Positions 7,262 to 12,412 of a DNA stretch of 13,472 bases are shown one piece after another. Under the pieces are notes generated by a model. That model searched no databases. It was not told the DNA's origin and saw nothing but the letters and a program-made list of their open reading frames with translations. The stretch is from contig RXIJ01000024.1 of NCBI GenBank assembly GCA_004212095.1, positions 1-13,472 on the forward strand. Direction: 5' to 3'. Each line of letters opens with the position of its first letter. The first letter of the stretch is position 1. Source of the stretch: Methanosarcinales archaeon (lineage in GTDB: Archaea; Halobacteriota; Methanosarcinia; Methanosarcinales; EX4572-44). The translations under genes were made by a program, and so were the position numbers.

Positions 7262-7284
7262 TTTAAGAACCAGGGGTTACTATT

Positions 7285-7674
7285 ATGGCAGTATCACGAT
7301 TTTGGAGAAAACTCAAACACCGGTATAATCTTATAGGCACTCACTGTACCACATGCAATACCTATTACTACCCACCAAGAAAGATGTGCCCACAGTGTCG
7401 GCGAGATGGAAGGATCGAGGAACATTGGTTCAAAGGGGAAGGTGTGATTGTAACCTACACAGTAATTCATGCAGCACCAGAGAATAAGGCAGTACAAACA
7501 CCTTACGTGCTTGGAATAGTGCAGCTTGATGAAGGTCCTCGTCTTACAAGCCAGATTATATGCAAACCGGATGACGCCCACATCGGGATGAGAGTACAAT
7601 CAGTTTTTAGAAAACTTGGCGAAGACAGTGAACATGGCATGATATACTACGGTACAAAATTCATACAGGATTAA
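7285..7674 (+). CDS. DUF35 zinc-ribbon/OB-fold protein of the thiolase-HMGCS complex
   Basis: A 129-residue protein with an N-terminal helix, a rubredoxin-like zinc ribbon (CTTC at 21-24 and CPQC at 35-38) and a C-terminal OB-fold (GEGVIVTYTVIH...YVLGIVQLDEGPRLTSQI). In the characterised methanogen complex the DUF35 subunit bridges thiolase and HMG-CoA synthase and holds the shared CoA tunnel; position and order here argue for the same role. AGGGGT at 7272-7277 is a good ribosome site for the ATG at 7285. The last four codons and stop (FIQD*) fall inside a 34-bp segment that is perfectly repeated 72 bp downstream. It is the last gene of the three-gene operon. Confidence 0.92.
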   Translation: MAVSRFWRKLKHRYNLIGTHCTTCNTYYYPPRKMCPQCRRDGRIEEHWFKGEGVIVTYTVIHAAPENKAVQTPYVLGIVQLDEGPRLTSQIICKPDDAHIGMRVQSVFRKLGEDSEHGMIYYGTKFIQD

Positions 7675-7765
7675 AGTTATTGCATGAGTTTTCATTTGTC
7701 AGGTTAATCTCTGCACAACGAAGTTGTGCAGTTCATACAGGATTAAAGTTATTGCATGAGTTTTC
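7660..7765. repeat. 34-bp direct repeat flanking a type A palindrome
   Basis: The 34 bases at 7660-7693 recur without a mismatch at 7732-7765. The first copy includes the 3' end and TAA of the DUF35 gene. The 38 bp between them (7694-7731) ends in a perfect type A palindrome at 7711-7731, arms CTGCACAAC and GTTGTGCAG around GAA, which abuts the second copy exactly. The palindrome is preceded by GTTAATCT, the same flank as beside the copy at 12171-12199. This is either a tandem duplication or an element insertion with a long target duplication. Confidence 0.85.
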
Positions 7766-7808
7766 GTAGCCTCTGAAAATCACCATCAAAAGACTGGAAT
7801 GATTTTCT

Positions 7809-8801
7809 ATGAAAGGTAACTATATACTTGGAATCGAGGGTACTGCATGGAATTTGAGTGCAGCTATCGTGGATGAAAAAGACGTAGTGATAGAAAAGAC
7901 CGCAACCTACAAACCAAGAGCAGGCGGAATACATCCAAGAGAGGCAGCACAGCACCATGCAAGTCATATCACGGCACTGCTGAAGAATGTGCTTTGTTAT
8001 GCCTCAGAAAATAATATCACCCTTGACGCTGTAGCCTTTGCGCAGGGACCGGGTTTAGGACCATGCCTTCGCATCACAGCAACCGCAGCCCGCACAATCT
8101 CGTTAAGCTGCAACATTCCATTAATTGGAGTAAATCACTGTATTGCACACGTTGAAGTTGGAATCTGGGAAACAGAGGCAGAAGATCCTGTAACCCTGTA
8201 TGTTAGTGGTGCAAACTCACAGGTATTAGCATACCGGGGAAAAAAATATCGTATCTTTGGTGAAACCATGGATATTGGAATTGGGAACGCTCTTGATAAA
8301 TTCGCGCGTGCAGCAGGGCTTACGCATCCGGGAGGTCCCAAGATAGAAAAACTCGCTAGAAGTGCGACACGCTACATCCCACTTCCTTATACTGTAAAAG
8401 GCATGGATTTCTCGTTTTCCGGACTAACCACCGCGTGTATGGAATCACTAAAAAATGGTGAACTGCTGCCAGATGTGTGTTATTCGTTTCAGGAGACAGC
8501 TTTTGCCATGCTCGTTGAAGTTACGGAACGTGCAGTAGCTCACACTGGAAAAAAGGAAGTCCTTCTCGCGGGAGGTGTTGGTGCAAACAAACGCCTGGTT
8601 AGTATGCTCCAAACAATGTGTGATGAGCGTGGCATTAATTTTTATGCACCGGAAAAAAGATACATGGGGGATAACGGCACGATGATCGCGCGTCTTGGTT
8701 ATCTGCAATACATGGCAGGAGATACAATACCAATAGAAAAATCTGCTGTGAATCCAAACTTTCGACCGGATGAAGTAACAGTTGCATGGAAGCATCCGTG
8801 A
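7809..8801 (+). CDS. kae1: tRNA N6-threonylcarbamoyladenosine biosynthesis protein Kae1
   Basis: The catalytic subunit of the archaeal KEOPS complex, which transfers threonylcarbamoyl from its AMP adduct to A37 of ANN-decoding tRNAs. It has an ASKHA ATPase fold in 330 residues: GIEGTAWNLSAAIVD (8-22), the metal-binding pair His110/His114 in GVNHCIAHVE, YVSGANSQV (131-139), ETMDIGIGNALDKFAR, FSFSGL (201-206), LAGGVGANKRL and the last ligand Asp288 in MGDNG. The protein stops after the Kae1 domain; the Bud32 kinase that is fused to it in many methanogens is not present, nor encoded in the next 100 bp, so Bud32 must be elsewhere. The start at 7809 fits the family, although the upstream purine run is weak. 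It is preceded by the hairpin/direct-repeat segment and may or may not share the mevalonate transcript. Confidence 0.95.
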   Translation: MKGNYILGIEGTAWNLSAAIVDEKDVVIEKTATYKPRAGGIHPREAAQHHASHITALLKNVLCYASENNITLDAVAFAQGPGLGPCLRITATAARTISLSCNIPLIGVNHCIAHVEVGIWETEAEDPVTLYVSGANSQVLAYRGKKYRIFGETMDIGIGNALDKFARAAGLTHPGGPKIEKLARSATRYIPLPYTVKGMDFSFSGLTTACMESLKNGELLPDVCYSFQETAFAMLVEVTERAVAHTGKKEVLLAGGVGANKRLVSMLQTMCDERGINFYAPEKRYMGDNGTMIARLGYLQYMAGDTIPIEKSAVNPNFRPDEVTVAWKHP

Positions 8802-8871
8802 CATCGACCCTACACATTGTACGCAAGCAAAATCATTTCGAAGAGTATATGTGTTGTATGACTTATGCAAG

Positions 8872-8893
8872 TTTACATAAATTTTAATGGAGA
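8872..8893 (+). promoter_or_regulatory. Probable ftr promoter element and ribosome binding site
   Basis: TTTACATAAATT (8872-8883) is TATA-like, and GGAGA (8889-8893) is a Shine-Dalgarno-like run nine bases before the ftr ATG. The box is close to the ribosome site, so an upstream promoter is also possible. The remaining bases of the 101-bp gap after kae1 show nothing clear. Confidence 0.3.
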
Positions 8894-8902
8894 ACTTTTG
8901 TT

Positions 8903-9796
8903 ATGAAACAAAATGGAATAGAAATCGAAGATACCTTTGCAGAAGCCTTTGGAATAAAAATAGCACGTGTACTGATAACCGGGGTAACGAAACGATGGGC
9001 ACTTGTATCAGCAACAGAGGCTACAGGTTTTGGCACATCTGTGATTATGTGCCCGTGTGAAGCTGGAATTGAAAAAGTGGTCGATGGAAGCCAGACACCT
9101 GACGGCAGACCCGGTGTATATATTCAACTGTGCACCTTCGGGTACAAAGCTTTGGAAGAACAGTTGCTCTCACGGATTGGCCAGTGCGTACTTACCGCAC
9201 CTACAGCAGCAATGTTTAATGGCTTACCTGACGCTGAAAAACAGTTTGATACCGGTTTTAAACTCAAGTTCTTTGCTGATGGATATGAATCTGAAACAGA
9301 AATTAGCGGGCGCAAGACATATAAGATTCCTATGATGGAGGGCGACTTTATTGCAGAGCACAGCATCGGTGCAGTGGATGGTATAGCTGGCGGCAACTTC
9401 TTTATTCTTGCTGAAAATCAGATGGCAGCCCTTGCCGCTGCAGAATCAGCAGTTGATGTCATAAGTCTTATGGATGGGACAATAACACCTTTTCCAGGTG
9501 GTATTGTAGCAAGCGGATCAAAAACAGGTGCTAATAAATACAAGTTTATGAAAGCAACGACAAATCATCGCTATGCACCATCCTTAAAGGACGATGTCAC
9601 TGATACATTAATACCAAAGGATGTAAATGCGATATACGAACTTGTGATTAATGGCATAAACGAAGTTGTGATAAAAGAAGCAATGAAAGCCGGGATTAAA
9701 GCAGCTGTGAGAGTGCCTGGCGTAAAGAAGATTACTGCTGGCAACTATGGAGGAAATCTTGGCAAATATCGGATTAACCTGCATGATCTATTCTAA
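8903..9796 (+). CDS. ftr: Formylmethanofuran--tetrahydromethanopterin formyltransferase
   Basis: Moves the formyl group between methanofuran and tetrahydromethanopterin, the second step of CO2 reduction in methanogens and the penultimate C1 step when the pathway runs oxidatively in methanotrophic archaea. Full length at 297 residues. Recognised stretches are IEIEDTFAEAFGIKIARVLITG at the N-terminus (read in two parts, IEIEDTFAEAF and GIKIARVLITG), EATGFGTSVIMCPCEAGIE, DGRPGVYIQL, then GGNFFILAENQMAALAAAE, PFPGGIVASGSKTGANKYKF and a C-terminal IKAAVRVPGVKKITAGNYGG. Soluble and normally homotetrameric. GGAGA upstream supports the ATG. It is followed immediately by the hairpin array, starting two bases after its TAA. 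With cofG it is the main sign of C1/F420 metabolism. No other C1 gene is adjacent. Confidence 0.97.
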   Translation: MKQNGIEIEDTFAEAFGIKIARVLITGVTKRWALVSATEATGFGTSVIMCPCEAGIEKVVDGSQTPDGRPGVYIQLCTFGYKALEEQLLSRIGQCVLTAPTAAMFNGLPDAEKQFDTGFKLKFFADGYESETEISGRKTYKIPMMEGDFIAEHSIGAVDGIAGGNFFILAENQMAALAAAESAVDVISLMDGTITPFPGGIVASGSKTGANKYKFMKATTNHRYAPSLKDDVTDTLIPKDVNAIYELVINGINEVVIKEAMKAGIKAAVRVPGVKKITAGNYGGNLGKYRINLHDLF

Positions 9797-9797
9797 A

Positions 9798-9937
9798 CTC
9801 GATTGCTCCAGCACTCGATTGCTACGCAATCGAGAGTTATTTTCTGCACTTGATTGCTAACGCAATCAAGAATTAAATGTTACCGGCTATTTTCTGCACA
9901 ACGAAGTTGTGCAGTGCTTCGTAATCAAGAGTTAATC
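9798..9937. repeat. Mosaic hairpin array between convergent ftr and methyltransferase genes
   Basis: In order: a half type B unit at 9798-9806; a full type B hairpin at 9814-9834 (arms CTCGATTGC and GCAATCGAG, loop TAC) followed by AGAGTTA; a second type B at 9849-9870 (arms CTTGATTGC and GCAATCAAG, loop TAAC); the linker GTTACCGGCTA; a perfect type A at 9894-9914; and a half B ending GTAATCAAG, again followed by AGTTA. The C-to-T change in one arm of the second B is matched by G-to-A in the other, preserving pairing. The fusion TTTCTGCAC-TTGATTGC joins an A left edge to a B arm. It lies between two convergent genes, so it might also act as a bidirectional 3'-end signal. Confidence 0.8.
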
Positions 9938-9999
9938 TCCACTCACCTTGTTGTGTGTAGAACACATACCAAAGATTTAGGGTAGCATCTGTTTTATTG

Positions 10000-10557
10000 C
10001 TAACTCTTCTTTAAAATCACTGTCTTGTTAAGAATTATTTTCGGTCCTTCGACTGGCGTGAATCCGGAGTCTTGTGCCTTTCTGATAGTTTCCTTAAACA
10101 TCCTCTTTGATACATGAAATGGCGGTTCTACTACGAGTACTTGTCCTTTGGGATTGAGTATTATTCTTATATCATTAAAAAATTCTTCCTGGTTAGGAAC
10201 TTCGTGTACCATATAGAAAGCCAGGACAAAATCAATCTTCTCTGACACACCTATTTTGTTCTCTTCGCACTTATGCAGTGTGATGCGGTTCTCAAGCTCT
10301 GTCCCGTGAATCTTGTCCTCCAATTTATGAAGCATTCCTTCTTGTAAGTCAGAGGCAATTACCCGACCCGTTTTACCAACCAATTGAGCCATATCAATAG
10401 AAAAAAATCCTGGACCACAACCAATATCCAACACTGTCATCCCCTCTTCAATATATGGCCCCAATATTTTTTGAGGGTTTTGAAACCATCTCCGAATTCT
10501 ATTATCGAGATTGGATGCTCTTTCAACTGGACACACGCGATTGGTTTTATCACTCAT
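10000..10557 (-). CDS. Class I SAM-dependent methyltransferase (UbiE-like)
   Basis: A 185-residue soluble methyltransferase of unknown substrate. Motif I is TVLDIGCGPGFFSIDMA (41-57), and the acidic residue that binds the ribose is Asp70 in VIASDLQEGML. A later strand reads IDFVLAFYMVHEVP, and the post-I region NPKGQVLVVEP gives strand 5 of the Rossmann core. The N-terminal RVCPVERASNLDNRIRRW resembles a small group of archaeal and bacterial methyltransferases of unassigned role. The ATG at 10557 has AAAGGGA about a dozen bases upstream. The stop is TAG, followed two codons later by TAA. It is convergent with ftr across the hairpin array and has transposon debris behind it. No neighbour suggests a substrate. 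Confidence 0.85.
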   Translation of the reverse strand: MSDKTNRVCPVERASNLDNRIRRWFQNPQKILGPYIEEGMTVLDIGCGPGFFSIDMAQLVGKTGRVIASDLQEGMLHKLEDKIHGTELENRITLHKCEENKIGVSEKIDFVLAFYMVHEVPNQEEFFNDIRIILNPKGQVLVVEPPFHVSKRMFKETIRKAQDSGFTPVEGPKIILNKTVILKKS

Positions 10558-10689
10558 GATATATTTTCCCTTTTAATGGATAATGGTTGAGTTTGGAATG
10601 GAGATAAGACGCTCAAACATACCACATTATTATTATTAGTCATGTTTGATTATATATAATATTTTTGACTCCAGGGGCTGTCAACTTAC

Positions 10690-11340
10690 TCATGTGTTGT
10701 ATCTTCCCATGTTTTGATGTCCGGTATCCCATTTTTCTTGTTAGAAAGGCAATTATTCCCTAATATATCTTGTATTTCCTTTTTATTTGGTTGAAATCGG
10801 TCTGTCGATATTAATTTTCAACTTGATTATTCATTTTGGGGATTGACCTAATCTCTCATGAAGATATTAAGTCGTTTAAAGTCGGGAATGATCTTTTTTC
10901 GTATCCACTTTTGTAAAACGCGTAGAATATAGTCATATTTATTTAATAATTTATTTAATTTTTTTATTGCAATATCAAAATGGCATGTCCCGAATATTTC
11001 CTTAATTTTTGTGAAATAGATGCATAATTTGATTTTATTCCAATATGAGACAGCTTTAGACTTCAAACGATCATACACATCCTTTTTTATCATTTAATAT
11101 CGGATTTTGCCCCCGCAACTCCTGCCGAATCACATGATAAGATCCACAATATGTACAAATCGGATTAACAAGTTCAAAATGATTATCTGTTAAGATAATC
11201 AATCCCTTATTCACATGATACGGTTTATTATCCATCGAAAATCGCTCTGCTATGATCTTCTCCGGTTCCTAAGTACCGTTAGAAAAATCAGACAAGAGAC
11301 GCTAAATCTGCAAGATGTTGGTTTTCAAAATAAATAACAT
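10690..11340 (-). pseudogene. Degenerate, internally deleted DDE transposase
   Basis: Three minus-strand reading frames join into one transposase relic. From an ATG at 11340 the first frame gives MLFILKTNILQI, TAG (11302-11304), RLLSDFSNGT, TAG (11269-11271), EPEKIIAERFSMDN and KPYHVNKGLIIL, then a partial zinc ribbon PICTYCGSYHVIRQ. Near 11090 the frame shifts into KKDVYDRLKSKAVSYWNKI through PDFKRLNIFMRD (open frame 11093-10848). A further one-base shift gives SIPKMNNQVEN, TAA (10811-10813), YRQTDFNQIKRKYKIY, TAG (10760-10762) and GIIAFLTRKMGYRTSKHGK. VENxYRQTD is the conserved C-terminal motif with the catalytic Glu of this transposase group. The central catalytic part with the first two acidic residues is missing, so it cannot be active. 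The open 81-residue middle frame should not be annotated as a gene on its own. Confidence 0.75.
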
Positions 11341-11402
11341 TGTAACACTCATTGTATATATTTTGTTTTCCCTATTCATAGATTTGTAGGACAAAATAAG
11401 AT

Positions 11403-11510
11403 TTAAAAAGAAGATACGGATGTTTCAGCATGGATCTTTTTATACTGAGCACCAACACCCAGAGAGTTTACAATCCCTATATCCCTATTATAGTGCCCGT
11501 AATTAAATTA
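11403..11510 (-). pseudogene. Possible TnpB (IS200/IS605-type) C-terminal remnant
   Basis: The minus strand reads YGHYNRDIGIVNSLGVGAQ and then YKKIHAETSVSSF before a TAA at 11403-11405. GHxNRDxxxxNSLGVG resembles the last RuvC motif of TnpB (DRDxNAAxNI) after its zinc finger, and a short tail with ETSVSS is common at archaeal TnpB ends. Upstream of about 11510 the frame has a stop and no further TnpB sequence. Only about 35 codons survive. The call rests on a short motif and may be wrong. Confidence 0.45.
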
Positions 11511-11518
11511 ATGTAACA

Positions 11519-11670
11519 TTTTTATATAGTTGCACTCCCCATTATATATAGTGGATACAGAAAAAATCCAAAGCATATACGAAACGACGCAGCAGCTGGA
11601 ACCGATTAATATCATAAAAGATAAATTTCACGAGGAGTGGAACTATACGATCCTTCCGCACGACAATTGA
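11519..11670 (+). pseudogene. Truncated transposase head (39 codons) with its own TATA box
   Basis: GTG at 11551 opens a 39-residue frame, VDTEKIQSIYETTQQL then EPINIIKDKFHEEWNYTILP, ending HDN and TGA at 11668-11670. The pattern looks like the extreme N-terminus of an IS4-like archaeal transposase, from memory and without a search. TTTATATA at 11521-11528 is centred about 26 bp before the GTG, the distance expected for a leaderless archaeal transcript, so the promoter seems to survive although the gene is cut short. The stretch 10558-11794 otherwise holds only the two relics to the left, AT-rich sequence and the purE promoter. Confidence 0.35.
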
Positions 11671-11733
11671 TTTGACACTTTTATTTAATTATAATCCCTT
11701 ATCGAATTTCAGTAGCAAGAGAACATGGTTGCG

Positions 11734-11790
11734 TTTATATTTTCCTATACGTTCAAGAAAATATATTAACAAGCAAAAACACAAAAGGAT
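11734..11790 (+). promoter_or_regulatory. Probable purE promoter and ribosome binding site
   Basis: TTTATAT at 11734-11740 is a TATA-like box that would start transcription near 11763-11766. AAAGGAT at 11784-11790 is a Shine-Dalgarno-like run four bases before the ATG at 11795. This placement excludes the in-frame upstream ATG at 11672. Confidence 0.45.
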
Positions 11791-11794
11791 ATTT

Positions 11795-12202
11795 ATGATA
11801 GATGTAGCAATTATAATGGGTTCTGAATCTGACCGAAAAATAGCAGATAAAGCCTGTAGAGTACTTGAAGATGCAGGTATCGCTTATGAGACAAAAGTGA
11901 TTTCAGCACATCGAAATCCTGATAAACTTGACACTTATGTAAAACAGACAGAAGCAAAGATATTTATCGCAATAGCCGGGCTTTCGGCAGCACTCCCAGG
12001 TGTTATTGCATCTAAAACTGAAAAACCTGTTATTGGGGTTCCAGTAAATGTAAAACTTGGGGGATTTGATGCCCTTCTTTCCATTGTCCAGATGCCGCCT
12101 GGTGTGCCTGTTGCGTGTGTGGGAATTGACAACAGCGTAAACGCAGCAAAGCTTGCACAGCGAATACTTCATCTCTGCACAACTTCGTTGTGCAGAGATT
12201 AA
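11795..12202 (+). CDS. purE: PurE: N5-carboxyaminoimidazole ribonucleotide mutase / AIR carboxylase
   Basis: Produces 4-carboxy-5-aminoimidazole ribonucleotide in purine synthesis, from N5-CAIR (class I) or from AIR and CO2 (class II). The protein has 135 residues: DVAIIMGSESDRKIA (3-17) with the phosphate-binding GSESD, VISAHRNP (35-42) with the active-site His, IAIAGLSAALPGVIASKT and PVIGVPV, and the C-terminal LLSIVQMPPGVPVACVGI. AGLSAALPG is between the class I and II patterns, so the exact reaction is left open. The true start is 11795, where PurE homology begins and the ribosome site lies; the frame reaches back to 11672 without PurE-like sequence. The family C-terminus AAKLAQRIL ends at residue 125. 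The last ten residues, HLCTTSLCRD, are encoded by a 29-bp palindrome of the dispersed type A family, whose flank supplies the TAA. Confidence 0.93.
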   Translation: MIDVAIIMGSESDRKIADKACRVLEDAGIAYETKVISAHRNPDKLDTYVKQTEAKIFIAIAGLSAALPGVIASKTEKPVIGVPVNVKLGGFDALLSIVQMPPGVPVACVGIDNSVNAAKLAQRILHLCTTSLCRD

Positions 12203-12333
12203 CCGGTAACTGCACAACTTCGTTGTGCAGAAATTCTAATAACCTTTTAATTCTCGATTACGCGAGCACTGTACAACTTCGTTGTGCAGAAATAACGGTT
12301 AACGGCCAATTCTCGATTGCGTTAGCAATCGAG
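12171..12333. repeat. Mosaic hairpin array overlapping the purE 3' end
   Basis: Type A palindromes (TTC loop, so in the reverse orientation) lie at 12175-12195, 12210-12230 and 12269-12289. The first extends to a perfect 13-bp stem over 12171-12199; the third has one G-U pair. A partial B unit follows TTTTAATT at 12253-12266, and a full type B hairpin is at 12312-12333 (arms CTCGATTGC and GCAATCGAG, loop GTTA). Read on the minus strand, the order B, AATT linker, GTTA-rich linker, A, TGCTCGCGTAATCGAG, AATTAA copies the array at 9849-9937. The final A copies share the GTTACCGGTTA linker and GTTAATCT flank seen elsewhere. Beyond the array, 12334-12412 contains only the next promoter. Confidence 0.8.
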
Positions 12334-12363
12334 TACATAGAAAACAACGAACGCTATCGAAAA

Positions 12364-12373
12364 TTTTATAAAT
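12364..12373 (+). promoter_or_regulatory. TATA box of the S-layer gene
   Basis: TTTTATAAAT is a strong archaeal TATA-like box 40 bp before the ATG at 12413, giving a predicted leader of roughly 15-20 nt. AGAAGAAAG near the ATG is only a weak ribosome site. It lies about 30 bp after the hairpin array. Confidence 0.5.
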
Positions 12374-12412
12374 AGAAATAGTCAAAGTAACTTAAAAATA
12401 GAGAAGAAAGAA

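Noticed and set aside
9814..9914. Hairpins as simple intrinsic terminators for ftr and the methyltransferase
   Set aside because: The stems are not followed by clear poly-T runs, and the same units occur inside coding sequence and upstream of cofG. A terminator role is possible but not their defining feature.
10848..11093. 81-codon minus-strand frame as an independent gene
   Set aside because: Sequence on both sides continues the same transposase in shifted frames, so it is a piece of a pseudogene.
10760..11304. Several in-frame TAG codons in the transposase relic read as pyrrolysine
   Set aside because: The relic also has a TAA and at least two frame shifts and lacks its core, so decay explains the stops. 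cofG and the methyltransferase also appear to use TAG as their terminator.
10672..11543. Possible IS terminal inverted repeats (GGGGCTGTCAAC on the plus strand near 10674, GGGGAGTGCAAC on the minus strand near 11543)
   Set aside because: Only 8 of 12 bases match, and the enclosed debris comes from different elements, so the pairing is probably chance.
11672..11794. N-terminal extension of PurE from the ATG at 11672
   Set aside because: The extra 41 residues have no PurE similarity, and the TATA-like box and ribosome site lie inside them, just before 11795.
12171..12333. Hairpin arrays interpreted as a CRISPR array
   Set aside because: The repeats are palindromes of two types with irregular, partly shared linkers and no uniform unique spacers, so they do not form a CRISPR despite the nearby cas genes.
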